DNA of 64,000 nucleotides, from assembly GCF_002009425.1 (NCBI RefSeq), contig NZ_CP019936.1, positions 3,769,297 to 3,833,296 of the forward strand, written 5' to 3'. A model generated the notes under the pieces. The model ran no database searches. It worked only from the letters and a program-made list of their open reading frames with translations, and was not told the origin of the DNA. Positions 49,390 through 59,500 of the stretch are shown here, piece after piece; position 1 is the stretch's first letter, and each line of letters opens with the position of its first letter. Made by a program: the position numbers and the translations under genes. The stretch is from Thiosocius teredinicola (GTDB lineage: Bacteria > Pseudomonadota > Gammaproteobacteria > Chromatiales > Chromatiaceae).

Positions 49390-50637
49390 ATGGCTACCAA
49401 AGCAGCGGCAGCGCCGAAACCAGAAAAGGCATTGATTTTTTCCTGGGAAGGGACGGATCGGAAAGGCAACCGGGTAAAGGGTGAGACGCGCGCATCGACC
49501 GTTGCGATGGCACGTGCCGAACTGCGCCGACAGGGCATCAATCCTCTGAAAGTACGCAAGAAAGCTTCTTCGATATTCTCTAATCGCAAAAAGAAGATCA
49601 CCAGTAAAGACATCGCCATATTTTCACGCCAACTCGCAACCATGATGGCGGCCGGCGTGCCGATGGTGCAGGCCTTCGATATTGTCGGGCGAGGACACAA
49701 TAACCCATCGATGCAAGAGATGATTTTGTCGATTAAAGCCGACGTCGAAGGCGGTACTTCGCTGACCGGCTCGCTAAGAAAGCACCCTTTGTATTTCGAC
49801 GACCTGTTCTGTAATTTGGTCGAAGCCGGAGAGCAAGCAGGCGTGCTTGAAACCCTGCTCGACAAAATTGCAACCTATAAAGAGAAAACCGAGTCGCTGA
49901 AGGCAAAAATCAAGAAAGCCCTCTTCTATCCAACTGCTGTCATACTCGTGGCGATACTAATCACATCGATCATCATGATTTTTGTGATTCCGCAGTTTAA
50001 GGACTTATTCAGCAGCTTCGGTGCCGATCTCCCCGCCTTCACCCTGGTCGTGATCAAGATTTCTGACTTCGTTGCCGGATGGTGGTGGGCAATCCTCGGC
50101 GTCGTGGTAATTGCCGTCTTCACAGCGGCCAATGTCTGGAAACGATCACCCAAGTTCCGCGAAACGCTGGACAAGCTACTGCTCAAGGTGCCGGTGATTG
50201 GGATGATCATGCACAAAGCTGCACTGGCGCGGTTCTGTCGTACCACTGCCACAATGTTTGCGGCGGGTGTTCCGTTGGTCGAGGCCCTTCAGTCCGTGGC
50301 CGGTGCTACCGGCAGCGCGGTCTACGAAAAGGCTGTCCTCAAGATGCGTGATGACGTCGCCACCGGTCAATCACTGACCTTATCAATGCGCCAACAAGGC
50401 CTGTTTCCGCACATGGTGATCCAGATGGTCACCATCGGCGAAGAGTCGGGTTCGCTCGATGACATGCTGTCGAAAGTGGCGGACTTCTACGAAGAAGAGG
50501 TCGACAATGCGGTTGATGCACTGAGCAGCCTGCTCGAGCCGCTGATCATGGTTGTGCTGGGCACCGTGATCGGTGGTCTCGTCATCGCTCTGTATCTACC
50601 AATCTTCCAGTTGGGTTCCGTCGTTTCTGGAAACTGA
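49390..50637 (+). CDS. pilC: Type IV pilus inner-membrane platform protein PilC
   Basis: 415 residues with two GspF domains (about 70-195 and 275-400), each containing the ATMMAAGVPMVQAFDIV or TMFAAGVPLVEALQSV motif and three membrane segments in all. PilC is the platform on which PilB and PilT act and which adds pilin subunits. Start ATG 49390 lies 12 bp after the pilB stop. No truncation is seen. Confidence 0.96.
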   Translation: MATKAAAAPKPEKALIFSWEGTDRKGNRVKGETRASTVAMARAELRRQGINPLKVRKKASSIFSNRKKKITSKDIAIFSRQLATMMAAGVPMVQAFDIVGRGHNNPSMQEMILSIKADVEGGTSLTGSLRKHPLYFDDLFCNLVEAGEQAGVLETLLDKIATYKEKTESLKAKIKKALFYPTAVILVAILITSIIMIFVIPQFKDLFSSFGADLPAFTLVVIKISDFVAGWWWAILGVVVIAVFTAANVWKRSPKFRETLDKLLLKVPVIGMIMHKAALARFCRTTATMFAAGVPLVEALQSVAGATGSAVYEKAVLKMRDDVATGQSLTLSMRQQGLFPHMVIQMVTIGEESGSLDDMLSKVADFYEEEVDNAVDALSSLLEPLIMVVLGTVIGGLVIALYLPIFQLGSVVSGN

Positions 50638-50639
50638 CG

Positions 50640-51515
50640 ATGCAGTTCGACCCATTGGTCGTCGAGGCAGCGCCCTACGTGGCGCTGCTGTTCGGCTTGG
50701 TGATCGGCAGCTTCCTCAACGTTGTTATTTTGCGGCTCCCCAAGCGCATGCAGGCAGAGCTTGCTGACGCTTGTGCTGATCTGCGCGGCGAGGAATCGAC
50801 TCCCCTGCCGAGTCGCCTGTTTGGCCTGGACTTCCTGATCTCCCCTCCGTCAACCTGCCCAAAGTGCGGTCACGGCATCAAGGCCTGGGAGAACATCCCG
50901 ATCATCAGTTACCTGCTGCTGCGCGGAAAGTGCAGTGAATGCTCCAATCCGATAGGCATCCGCTACCCGATCGTCGAGGCGATCACGGGGGTACTCAGCC
51001 TGGTCGTCGTCATGCACTTCGGGCCTACGATGCAGGCGGCCGCGGCGCTGATCCTGACCTGGGGGCTCGTCGCGCTGACGGCCATTGATCTCGACGAACA
51101 ACTCCTGCCCGACCAGCTCACTCTGCCGCTGATGTGGCTTGGCCTGCTGGTGAATACGCAGGGCCTGTTTACCGACCTGACCTCTGCAGTCATCGGTGCC
51201 GCAACCGGCTACCTGGTGTTGTGGTTTGTGTTCCAGCTGTTTCGCTTTCTCACCGGCCGCGAAGGCATGGGGTACGGCGACTTCAAACTGCTGGCGGCGT
51301 TCGGCGCTTTTTTCGGCTGGCAATTGCTCCCGCAGGTCATCCTGTTGTCGTCGCTGATTGGCGCAATCGTAGGGATCGCATTGGTCGTGGTGCGCGGGCG
51401 AGACAGGCAGATCCCTATCCCGTTCGGCCCCTACCTTGCCGGAGCGGGTTTCGTGGCGCTATTGTGGGGCGACGAAATCAACCGCAGCTATCTGCAATTG
51501 GCGGGATTTGGCTAA
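50640..51515 (+). CDS. pilD: Prepilin peptidase/N-methyltransferase PilD
   Basis: 291 residues, eight membrane segments. The cytoplasmic loop between segments 1 and 2 has the zinc-binding cysteines CPKCGHG and CSECSNP. The two catalytic aspartates lie in TAIDLDEQLLPDQL and GYGDFKLLAAFGAFFG. It cleaves and N-methylates prepilins such as PilA and the second pilin here. It begins 2 bp after pilC and its end overlaps the coaE start. Confidence 0.97.
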   Translation: MQFDPLVVEAAPYVALLFGLVIGSFLNVVILRLPKRMQAELADACADLRGEESTPLPSRLFGLDFLISPPSTCPKCGHGIKAWENIPIISYLLLRGKCSECSNPIGIRYPIVEAITGVLSLVVVMHFGPTMQAAAALILTWGLVALTAIDLDEQLLPDQLTLPLMWLGLLVNTQGLFTDLTSAVIGAATGYLVLWFVFQLFRFLTGREGMGYGDFKLLAAFGAFFGWQLLPQVILLSSLIGAIVGIALVVVRGRDRQIPIPFGPYLAGAGFVALLWGDEINRSYLQLAGFG

Positions 51516-52113
51516 GAGGCTGAAAATCGGTCTGACCGGCGGTATCGGCAGCGGTAAAACGGCGGTGAGCGACCTGTTCGCCGAACTCGGCGCCGAAGTC
51601 ATCGATACCGACCTACTGAGTAGAGAACTTGTCCAGCCGGGCCGGCCGGCCCTCGACGAGATCGTTGCGACCTTCGGCCGCGAAATTCTCGACCCCAATG
51701 GACACCTGGACCGCCAGACCCTGCGGAGCAAGGTGTTCGCCGACGCCACGCTCAGAAAAAAGCTCGAAGCGATCCTGCACCCGAAGATTCGCGAAGAAAT
51801 GCTCGCGCGGGCGGCACGATCGGCGGCACCGTACGTTATTTTCGTTATTCCACTGCTGGTCGAAACCGGCCAACAGAACCTCGTCGATCGGGTTCTACTG
51901 GTCGATGTGCCCGAGGCGCTGCAGAGAGAACGGGTTGCCCGGCGCGATGGACTTTCGACAGAGCAGATCGATCAGATACTGGCGGCGCAGGCCGATCGCG
52001 CGACCCGCCTGAGCCACGCTGACGACATCATCTGCAACGACCGCGATCGCGATGCACTCGTCAAGGCCGTTGCTGAGCTGCACCGGAAATATCTGCGCCA
52101 CATCCAAGATTGA
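51508..52113 (+). CDS. coaE: Dephospho-CoA kinase
   Basis: About 201 residues from TTG 51508, which overlaps the pilD stop and would give the usual short N-terminus before LKIGLTGGIGSGKT; the longer open frame is not supported. Walker A is GGIGSGKT, and IDTDLLSRELVQPGRPALDEI, HPKIREEML and VPLLVETG-like (IPLLVETGQQNLVDRVLLVDV) segments are present. It performs the last step of coenzyme A synthesis. The pilD-coaE-zapD-yacG order is common in gammaproteobacteria. Confidence 0.93.
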   Translation: MAKRLKIGLTGGIGSGKTAVSDLFAELGAEVIDTDLLSRELVQPGRPALDEIVATFGREILDPNGHLDRQTLRSKVFADATLRKKLEAILHPKIREEMLARAARSAAPYVIFVIPLLVETGQQNLVDRVLLVDVPEALQRERVARRDGLSTEQIDQILAAQADRATRLSHADDIICNDRDRDALVKAVAELHRKYLRHIQD

Positions 52114-52168
52114 ACGCGATGCGCTTTACGTAACGAACCCTGCTGTTCGACAATACCGATTTGTATCG

Positions 52169-52954
52169 ATGCAATCGGACCCTCTGTTGCCTGAGACGAC
52201 AATCTTCGAGCACCCGCTGACCGAGAAGTGCCGGACCTGGCTGCGTCTTTCGCACCTGTTCGAACAGCTCGAATTTCATCAGCCTCACCACGAGGAGTGG
52301 CACGCGCGGGCCGCAATGTCGGCACTGCTCGACGTCGCCAACGTACTGGCGCGGGCCGATATCAAATCCGAGCTGCTCAAGGAGCTGGACCGTTATCGCC
52401 AATCGTTGTCGAAAATGGCCGACTCCCCCGGCGTCGACAACGACCGTCTGAAGCACATTCTGCAGAACCTGCTGCGATCCTGCGAGGGCATCCGCGAGGT
52501 CAGCGGACAACTGGGACAGGCCCTGCGCGGCAATGATTTCCTCAACAGCATCGTGCAGCGCAGCAGCATCCCGGGAGGCAGTTTCGATTTCGACCTACCC
52601 CAGTTTCACTATTGGCTGAACATGCCGCAGGCTGAGCGCCTGATGCAGCTGGACGACTGGCGTCACGAAGTCTCCCCCGTGCAGGACGCCGTCGAGTTGC
52701 TGCTCGGCCTGATCAGAACCAGTGCGGTCCCATCGACCGAACAGGCCGCAAACGGCTTCTTCCAGAAAAGCCTGTCGACCAGCGTCAACGTCCAGATGGT
52801 GCGCGTGGGCATCCCGTCGAACAGCGGCCTGTTTGCTGAAATCAGTGGCGGCAAGCACCGGTTCAGTATCCGCTTCATGGAATGCACAGACTGGCAGCAC
52901 CCAACCCAGATCGATCGAGCAGTCCCCTTCACCCTGAGCACCTGCGTGATATGA
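52169..52954 (+). CDS. zapD: Cell division protein ZapD
   Basis: 261 residues from ATG 52169, where the N-terminus becomes [27 protein letters not shown]. It matches ZapD (DUF1342) throughout: [36 protein letters not shown] and the end [12 protein letters not shown]. ZapD bundles FtsZ filaments at midcell. It overlaps the yacG start by four bases. Confidence 0.96.
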   Translation: MQSDPLLPETTIFEHPLTEKCRTWLRLSHLFEQLEFHQPHHEEWHARAAMSALLDVANVLARADIKSELLKELDRYRQSLSKMADSPGVDNDRLKHILQNLLRSCEGIREVSGQLGQALRGNDFLNSIVQRSSIPGGSFDFDLPQFHYWLNMPQAERLMQLDDWRHEVSPVQDAVELLLGLIRTSAVPSTEQAANGFFQKSLSTSVNVQMVRVGIPSNSGLFAEISGGKHRFSIRFMECTDWQHPTQIDRAVPFTLSTCVI

Positions 52955-53142
52955 CTGCCGCAGACGTCATACAGGTCAGCTGCCCTACCTGTGGCAAATC
53001 CGTCGACTGGACCCCCAGCGAGCGCTGGCGGCCATTCTGCAGTGAACGTTGCAAGCTGATCGATCTGGGCGAATGGCTCAGTGAAGAAAAACGCATTCCG
53101 GGCGAGCCGGCACCCGTACCGGACGCCGATAACGAGCATTGA
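52951..53142 (+). CDS. yacG: DNA gyrase inhibitor YacG
   Basis: 63 residues with the zinc-binding cysteines in SCPTCGK (C11, C14) and FCSERCK (C30, C34), and the conserved WRPFCSERC-type core followed by LGEWL. Small zinc proteins of this family bind and inhibit DNA gyrase. The ATG at 52951 overlaps the zapD stop codon (ATGA). Confidence 0.95.
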   Translation: MTAADVIQVSCPTCGKSVDWTPSERWRPFCSERCKLIDLGEWLSEEKRIPGEPAPVPDADNEH

Positions 53143-53169
53143 AACTCGCCCAGGGTCTCGATGAGACCT

Positions 53170-53592
53170 TTATAAAGGGAACTCGGCCACCGTCAGCATC
53201 GCGTTGCCGACCACGCTGATACGCACCATGCCTGCTGCGGACGATACATCGTCGAGGAGCCAGTGCTCGGTCCGTGGGTCGATCGTCGTCCGACTTAGCG
53301 GCTCTTCACCAGCCCCGTAGAACGCTGCCTCGATGCGAACGATCCGCGACGTCTCGAATCCGGCCTGTTTCAACGCAAGGCCGTTTCCGGCCGGTCCAAG
53401 CACCAGAGCACGATCCGCGGCGACCGCCGCGCAGGGATTCTGGCGGGGTGAACATGTTGCCTCTGCGACCAGGTAGACCGTTGACTGCTGTTGCAACACG
53501 CGTTCTGTTTTACGGCCAACCTGCCCCCAGCTCAACGCCAGGCCAACCGCGACGATCACAAAGAACAGCCAATACCTACCCAGCCGGCTCAT
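53170..53592 (-). CDS. Membrane-anchored hypothetical protein
   Basis: 140 residues from ATG 53592; the ATG lies inside the end of the upstream Nudix-fusion gene (17-bp overlap), so the pair is probably coupled. One N-terminal membrane segment (YWLFFVIVAVGLALSWG) is followed by a domain with two cysteines (ATCSPRQNPCAAVAADRALVLGPAG) and a beta-rich tail. It resembles small periplasmic anchored proteins of unknown role and was not assigned to a family. Confidence 0.65.
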   Translation of the reverse strand: MSRLGRYWLFFVIVAVGLALSWGQVGRKTERVLQQQSTVYLVAEATCSPRQNPCAAVAADRALVLGPAGNGLALKQAGFETSRIVRIEAAFYGAGEEPLSRTTIDPRTEHWLLDDVSSAAGMVRISVVGNAMLTVAEFPL

Positions 53593-54532
53593 CCGACCAG
53601 ATTCCGCGGATACCGGCGACGCCCTGGGCGCCTTTTTGCCAAGCCAACTCGGTGAACGACGGCTGCATCCCCCCAAGCGCGAAGACGGGAAGCTGCGCGG
53701 CTTCGACCCACTGCGCGAAAGTCTCCCAACCCAGGGGCTCTTGATCAGGGTGACTGCGCGTCGGCAACACCGGCGACAGCACGGCGAAATCGGCACCGAT
53801 GCGCGCCGCCTGTTGCAAATCTTTGGGTGAGTGACACGATGCCGCCAACAAACCATGGCGCTGCGTGCCACTGGCGGGCTCCTCGTAAAGCCGGCGGCCG
53901 CTCAGGTGCACCCCGTGGGCGCCGATGCGCCGGGCGAGCTGGGGGTCGCCATTGAACAACACGCGAGCGCCATACGCGTCACAGCGCTGTACAACAGCTG
54001 TGCCGATGTCCTCCAACGGCGCGTCGACGATATCGAACAGGCGCAGCTGGACCAGGCGAATCCCCGCTTGCAACGCATTGTCCAGCGAAGCAAGAAAACG
54101 GTCTGCCTTTCCCACACTTGGCGGCGTGATGAGGTAGACAGATGGCAATTGCAGCGCTTTCACAATCGGCACATCCGCCGCAGGCATGGCATAGCCATCG
54201 AGCGCATTGCGCGCGGACCAAGCCAACGGCTGCCCCTCGCGCCCGACGACATCCCCACGCCATTCGGTAACCAGATGGACGTCGAGCAGCACGCTCCTGT
54301 CGGGATAATGGTGGGTCACGCGGATCAGCGGACGGTGGGCGACCATGTCGATCCCCAACTCTTCGTCGAGCTCGCGACGAAGTCCGTCGGCCGGCGCTTC
54401 ACCAGGTTCGAGCTTTCCCCCGGGAAACTCCCACAGGCCGCCCTGATGCGCATCCGCGTGGCGTTGAGCCAGCAGAACACGGTCTTTGGCATCGATCAAT
54501 GCGCCGGCGACCACATGTACGATTGCACCCAT
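53576..54532 (-). CDS. mutT: Nudix hydrolase fused to thiamine-phosphate-synthase-like domain
   Basis: 318 residues. Residues 1-130 are a MutT-type Nudix hydrolase with GGKLEPGEAPADGLRRELDEELGI as an intact Nudix box. Residues 135-315 are a ThiE/TenI-like barrel (VYLITPP, RLVQLRLF, RIGAHGVHLSGRR, GADFAVLSPVLPTRSHPDQEPLGWE, PVFALGGM). This fusion is common in gammaproteobacteria and is normally annotated as MutT; the synthase-like domain probably lacks ThiE activity. It cleans 8-oxo-dGTP from the nucleotide pool. Confidence 0.9.
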   Translation of the reverse strand: MGAIVHVVAGALIDAKDRVLLAQRHADAHQGGLWEFPGGKLEPGEAPADGLRRELDEELGIDMVAHRPLIRVTHHYPDRSVLLDVHLVTEWRGDVVGREGQPLAWSARNALDGYAMPAADVPIVKALQLPSVYLITPPSVGKADRFLASLDNALQAGIRLVQLRLFDIVDAPLEDIGTAVVQRCDAYGARVLFNGDPQLARRIGAHGVHLSGRRLYEEPASGTQRHGLLAASCHSPKDLQQAARIGADFAVLSPVLPTRSHPDQEPLGWETFAQWVEAAQLPVFALGGMQPSFTELAWQKGAQGVAGIRGIWSDEPAG

Positions 54533-54545
54533 CCGCCCTCTCCGC

Positions 54546-55748
54546 TCAGCTGCGATACTCGGCGTTGATCTTCACGTAATCAAACGAGAAATCACAGGTA
54601 AGCACAGTGGCTTCGCCGTCGCCGCGTGCCAGGTCGATTCGGATATCGATCTCGGACTGCTGCATCACGGCCTTGCCTGCGGCTTCGGTATAGGCCGGGT
54701 CACGTCCACCGTTACTCACAATACAAACGTCGCCGAGCCAAAGCTGGACCTGTTGGATCTGCAGATCGGCGATGCCGGCACGGCCGACGGCTGCCAGGAT
54801 CCGCCCCCAGTTCGGGTCAGAAGCAAACAATGCAGTCTTTACCAAGGGCGAATGGGCCACGGTATAGGCAACCTTGCGCGCTTCCTCATAGGTTGACGCG
54901 TGCTCAACATGAATGCGTACCAGCTTGGTCGCGCCTTCACCGTCGCGCACGATCATCTCGGCCAGTTCGCGGCACACCTCTGCGACCGCCGAACCGAGCG
55001 CCTGTCCGTCCTCGGATTCGATCGAATCGACAGCGCAACCGCTGGCACCGCTTGCCATCAGCACACAGGCATCGTTCGTCGAGGTATCGCCGTCCACGGT
55101 GATCGCGTTGAACGATGGATCGACGGCGTTCTCCAACATCTGCTGCAATACCACCTGCGGCACAGCCGCATCCGTAGCAACGTAAGCCAGCATGGTTGCC
55201 ATATCGGGGCAGATCATCCCCGAGCCCTTGGCAGTTCCCGTAACCGTCACGCTGCCAGCAGACAGTTCTACCGATCTGGACACCAGTTTCGGCACGGTAT
55301 CGGTTGTCATGATCGCGCGGGCGATCTTCGGCCAGTTCGCCTCATCAAGCGTAGATATCAGTGAAGGCACTGCCTGTGCGAACGGATCAACGGGAAGGTC
55401 TGCGCCAATCACGCCGGTTGAAAATGGCATCACCTGGCTCATCGCGCAGCCGGCCATGCCTGCCAATAGTCGACACGTCTCGCGCGCGGCGCGCAAACCG
55501 GTGTCGCCTGTTCCTGCGTTGGCATTGCCGGAATTGATCAGCAGAAAACGGATCTTGCCTTTCGCCAAGTGTTCTCGAGCCACAATGACCGGGGCGGCGC
55601 AAAAGGCATTGCGCGTGAATACGGCCGCGACCTGCCCTCCTTCCGCAATTTCGATCAACACCAGATCATCACGGTTCTTGTAGCGAATACCGGCGGCAAA
55701 TGCGGAAAGGCGCACACCGGAAACCGGGGTACCGGCAGCTGTGGTCAT
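54546..55748 (-). CDS. argJ: Bifunctional glutamate N-acetyltransferase ArgJ
   Basis: 400 residues. N-terminal region GVRLSAFAAGIRYKNRDDLVLIEI, AKGSGMICPDMATMLAYVATDA with the self-cleavage threonine in MATML, and the C-terminal TFSFDY-like end. The protein splits itself into alpha and beta chains. It moves the acetyl group from N-acetylornithine to glutamate in arginine synthesis. It lies upstream of the Nudix-fusion gene on the same strand, 13 bp apart. Confidence 0.95.
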   Translation of the reverse strand: MTTAAGTPVSGVRLSAFAAGIRYKNRDDLVLIEIAEGGQVAAVFTRNAFCAAPVIVAREHLAKGKIRFLLINSGNANAGTGDTGLRAARETCRLLAGMAGCAMSQVMPFSTGVIGADLPVDPFAQAVPSLISTLDEANWPKIARAIMTTDTVPKLVSRSVELSAGSVTVTGTAKGSGMICPDMATMLAYVATDAAVPQVVLQQMLENAVDPSFNAITVDGDTSTNDACVLMASGASGCAVDSIESEDGQALGSAVAEVCRELAEMIVRDGEGATKLVRIHVEHASTYEEARKVAYTVAHSPLVKTALFASDPNWGRILAAVGRAGIADLQIQQVQLWLGDVCIVSNGGRDPAYTEAAGKAVMQQSEIDIRIDLARGDGEATVLTCDFSFDYVKINAEYRS

Positions 55749-56565
55749 TTGTTGTCCCCGTAATACAGTTCGTTGTTCATCTCATTTCATCCCCTATGGC
55801 AATCGAATAGCCGCCGTCAGAAGTAGAAACCCGGATCAACCCACCCCGGTTTGCTTACCGGCCGCGAGCAGTAAACTTGGCCGCCGACAGATCACTTTGT
55901 CGGCGCCCCATAATAAACAGCCGACAACGGTCAATACAGGTTTATCCACATATCCGGCCCGCGACGCGCTCGATGAGATCGCGCGGAAGGACGATCGCAC
56001 CCGGAGTTCTGATGGAACGTCCCGGCCTTGTCAGTGCTGGCGCCGCCAAATGCGGCACGACTGCGCAAGGCTTCGACGCCAGTCGAATCAGGGATGCACG
56101 GGCATATGGGGAAACTTCGCAGGCTCAGGTGACAAGCGAACCGTCGACGCATCGGCAAGCTATCTCAACGGCACCGCGTCGGCGCACGCGATTGCGGCAG
56201 CCAGCCCGGATGCACTGATTGTCATCAGCATTTGCCATCCCGTCCGTCCCGCCTGCCGAACTACCTGGTCCGGTCGCGTGGCAGTTTGATCAAGACAGTA
56301 CGCGAGACGCTGACGGATATCGTGCCACTGCCGATTCGACCTCGAATCCGCGCCGACATCGACCGGATGACCCTCGACCGCTCGGACCACCTGTTCGCCG
56401 GCGCATCAGAGCGGATCCTTAAGCGCGTTGCCGACAACATCGCTGCTAGCGGAAAAATGTTCGAACTCGATCTAGCAGACTACCGTCTGTCACCGCCGCG
56501 CTGAACGCTCACACCGTCTTTGCCCAGGCCGAGGCATTCGGAACAGGCTCAGATAAGCCTCTGAA
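55749..56565. other. 800-bp region between argJ and secA, possible gene debris
   Basis: No whole gene can be read here. Short open frames on the plus strand change frame at 56130 and 56287, and the coding-like composition is strongest from 56230 to 56504. A hairpin CGCCGACA/TGTCGGCG (55882-55905) is visible without a T run. It should include the argJ promoter. Confidence 0.55.
56232..56504 (+). pseudogene. Possible 3' remnant of an unidentified gene
   Basis: A 90-residue frame without a good start, closed upstream by a stop codon at 56130-56132. The C-terminal part (TLTDIVPLPIRPRIRADIDR, AGASERILKRVADNIAASGK, LDLADYRLSPP) has the composition of a real helical protein tail while the upstream sequence does not. 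I could not assign a family. A decayed gene is more likely than a complete small one. Confidence 0.35.
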
Positions 56566-59370
56566 TCAGCTCAGTTTTCCGTGACAATGCTTGTACTTTT
56601 TGCCCGAACCGCACGGACAAGGATCGTTGCGGCCGACCTTGCGGTCTGGTCGAACAAACGGCTTTTTCTCTTCCGCCGCTCCCGCCTCCGCTTCGGCCGG
56701 CTCGGGTTCGCCCCCGAGGCCTTCGAACGTTTCGTGTCTGAACTCGAACTCGTTCGGATCGCGGGCCTGCTCTAGCAAATCGGGGGGTGCCTGCACCTGC
56801 AAGCGACAGAGAATCTGCACCACCTCGAGCTTGATGGCGTCAAGCATCGACGAGAACATGTCGAAGGCCTCGCGCTTGTACTCCTGCTTCGGGTTCTTCT
56901 GCGCGTAACCACGCAGGTGAATACCCTGGCGCAGATAGTCCATCGCCGCGAGGTGCTCCTTCCAATGCGAATCGAGGGTATAGAGCATCACCTCTTTCTC
57001 GATGCGGCGCATCTGCTCGACACCGACCTGTGATTCCTTCTCGTCGTAGATCGCGACGATCTGGTCGAGGATCTTCTGCCGCAACGTTTCCTCGTGCAGG
57101 CTGTCGTCGCTGTCAAGCCATTGCTGAACAGGCGCATCCAGGGCGAAGTTTTCCTGCAGCGCTTCGGTCAGACCCGGTACGTCCCATTGTTCTTCGAGGC
57201 TTTGCGGCGGGATATATTGGTCGATCACGCTGTTAAGCGAATCGATACGCAAGTTGGCTACCGTGTCGGAGATATCCTCGACATTCATCAACTCGTCACG
57301 TTGTTGATAGACCACTTTGCGCTGGTCATTGGCGACGTCGTCATACTCAAGCAACTGTTTGCGGATGTCGAAGTTGCGACCTTCGACTTTTCTTTGCGCG
57401 TTCTCGATGGCCTTGTTGACCCACGGATGCTCAATCGCCTCGCCCTCTTTCATACCGAGCTTCTGCATCAGATTCGAGACACGCTCAGACGCAAATATGC
57501 GCATCAGGCTGTCTTCGAGCGACAGATAAAAACGTGACGAACCCGGATCACCCTGCCGCCCGGAGCGCCCGCGCAGCTGGTTGTCGATTCGGCGGGACTC
57601 GTGGCGCTCGGTGCCGATCACGCGAAGTCCACCGGCCGCAAGCACATGCTCGTGGCGTTTCTGCCATTCTTCGCGATGTTTGGCGATCGCCTGCTCATCC
57701 GCAGTGTCACCGAGCTGGCCTAATTCCACGTCGAGGTTGCCACCAAGCACGATGTCGGTACCACGACCGGCCATGTTCGTGGCGATGGTGACCGCCCCAG
57801 GGCGCCCGGCCTCGGCGACAATCTGCGCTTCCCGCTCGTGCTGCTTGGCATTCAGTACCTGATGTTCGACGCCTGCTTCGTTAAGCATGTTCGACACCAA
57901 CTCCGAGACCTCGATTGATGCCGTGCCCACCAGTACCGGCTGGCCACGCTCAACACAGTCGCGCGCGTCTTCAACGATCGCCTGATACTTCTCACCCTGT
58001 GTCAGGTAGACCAGGTCGGTCTGGTCGTCGCGCTGCATCGGTCTGTTGGTGGGTATGACAACCACCTCGAGGCCGTAGATCTGCTGGAATTCAAACGCCT
58101 CGGTATCCGCTGTACCGGTCATACCCGAGAGCTTGTCGTACAGGCGGAAGTAATTCTGGAAGGTGATCGAGGCCAGCGTCTGGCTCTCGGCCTGGATCTG
58201 CACGCCTTCTTTGGCCTCGATAGCCTGGTGCAGGCCGTCCGACCAGCGCCGCCCGGGCATCGTACGACCGGTAAACTCGTCGACGATGATTACCTGGCCG
58301 TCGCGCACGATGTAATCGACATTGCGCTGGAACAAGGCATGTGCCCGCATAGCCGCCATCACGTGGTGCATCAGCATGATGTTCGACGGGTCGTACAGGC
58401 TCTCGCCCTCAGCCAGCAGGCCGTACTCCGACAACATCTGCTCGACCTTTTCATGCCCCTCATCGCTGAGGAAGACCTGGCGTGCCTTTTCGTCGACGGA
58501 GTAATCGCCGGGACCGAAATCCGGCTTGCCTTCGTCGTTGGTGATCGGGTCCTGTTTCGTGAGTTGGGCCGGGATACCACTGACCCGACGGTACATCTCG
58601 GAACTGTCTTCGGCCGGCCCGGAAATGATCAACGGCGTACGCGCCTCGTCGATCAAGATCGAGTCGACCTCGTCGACCACCGCGAAATAACGACGCTGCA
58701 CCCGCTGATCGGCAGAAAACGCCATGTTGTCGCGCAGATAATCGAAGCCGAACTCGTTGTTGGTGCCATAGGTGATATCGCAGGCATAGGCGGCCGCGCG
58801 GCTCACCGGACGCAGACGCGAGAACCCGCCGGCGTCGCCCTGGAAGGCAGGATCAAACTCATAGGACGAGCTGTCCGGCCCCATCCCGCCGGAAGAATTG
58901 ATTACACCGGTGGTCATGCCGAGGAAGTGATAAAGCTGGCCCATCCAGCCGGCATCACGACGCGCCAGGTAGTCGTTGACCGTCACCACATGTACGCCGC
59001 GACCGACCAACGCATTCAGGTAAACCGCCAGGGTTGCGACCAGGGTTTTACCCTCACCGGTACGCATCTCGGCGATCTTGCCATCATTGAGCACCATGCC
59101 GCCGATCATCTGCACATCGAAGTGGCGCATGCCGAGCACTCGCTTGCCGGCTTCGCGCACCACGGCGAACGCCTCAGGCAGCAAATCGTTAGACGACGCG
59201 CCTTCGGCAATGCGTTTACGGAATTCTGCCGTTTTGGCGGCAAGGGCCTCATCGCTCAGCTCGCTCAATGCAGGTTCGAGCACGTTGATCTGCTCCACCG
59301 ACTTGAGCATTTTCTTTACCAGTCGATCGTTTCGACTGCCAAAGACCTTCTTGATGAGCTTGTTCAGCAT
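56566..59370 (-). CDS. secA: Preprotein translocase ATPase SecA
   Basis: 934 residues. Walker [14 protein letters not shown] near residue 105, Walker [21 protein letters not shown], the preprotein-binding domain, [14 protein letters not shown] motif VI region and the C-terminal zinc finger [17 protein letters not shown]. It drives protein export through SecYEG. Start ATG 59370 gives the usual [16 protein letters not shown]. The gene is monocistronic here, between a gene-poor region and a terminator. Confidence 0.98.
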   Translation of the reverse strand: MLNKLIKKVFGSRNDRLVKKMLKSVEQINVLEPALSELSDEALAAKTAEFRKRIAEGASSNDLLPEAFAVVREAGKRVLGMRHFDVQMIGGMVLNDGKIAEMRTGEGKTLVATLAVYLNALVGRGVHVVTVNDYLARRDAGWMGQLYHFLGMTTGVINSSGGMGPDSSSYEFDPAFQGDAGGFSRLRPVSRAAAYACDITYGTNNEFGFDYLRDNMAFSADQRVQRRYFAVVDEVDSILIDEARTPLIISGPAEDSSEMYRRVSGIPAQLTKQDPITNDEGKPDFGPGDYSVDEKARQVFLSDEGHEKVEQMLSEYGLLAEGESLYDPSNIMLMHHVMAAMRAHALFQRNVDYIVRDGQVIIVDEFTGRTMPGRRWSDGLHQAIEAKEGVQIQAESQTLASITFQNYFRLYDKLSGMTGTADTEAFEFQQIYGLEVVVIPTNRPMQRDDQTDLVYLTQGEKYQAIVEDARDCVERGQPVLVGTASIEVSELVSNMLNEAGVEHQVLNAKQHEREAQIVAEAGRPGAVTIATNMAGRGTDIVLGGNLDVELGQLGDTADEQAIAKHREEWQKRHEHVLAAGGLRVIGTERHESRRIDNQLRGRSGRQGDPGSSRFYLSLEDSLMRIFASERVSNLMQKLGMKEGEAIEHPWVNKAIENAQRKVEGRNFDIRKQLLEYDDVANDQRKVVYQQRDELMNVEDISDTVANLRIDSLNSVIDQYIPPQSLEEQWDVPGLTEALQENFALDAPVQQWLDSDDSLHEETLRQKILDQIVAIYDEKESQVGVEQMRRIEKEVMLYTLDSHWKEHLAAMDYLRQGIHLRGYAQKNPKQEYKREAFDMFSSMLDAIKLEVVQILCRLQVQAPPDLLEQARDPNEFEFRHETFEGLGGEPEPAEAEAGAAEEKKPFVRPDRKVGRNDPCPCGSGKKYKHCHGKLS

Positions 59371-59452
59371 AAACCTGCGACCTTCCCGGACGAGCTAATA
59401 CAAAGGGCAGAATGATAACCCAATCGGGCGATCGAACGGCCGGAGACATAAG

Positions 59453-59473
59453 AAAAAACCCGCTACTGCGGGT
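59453..59473 (-). terminator. Terminator of the M23 peptidase gene
   Basis: A 6-bp stem ACCCGC/GCGGGT with loop TACT is preceded on the plus strand by an A6 tract, which becomes the U tract for minus-strand transcription coming from the M23 peptidase gene. Confidence 0.7.
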
Positions 59474-59500
59474 CTTTTCGGGATGTGTTGGGCAAAGCCT

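Noticed and set aside
58228-59415. A 395-codon plus-strand frame
   Set aside because: Antisense to secA.
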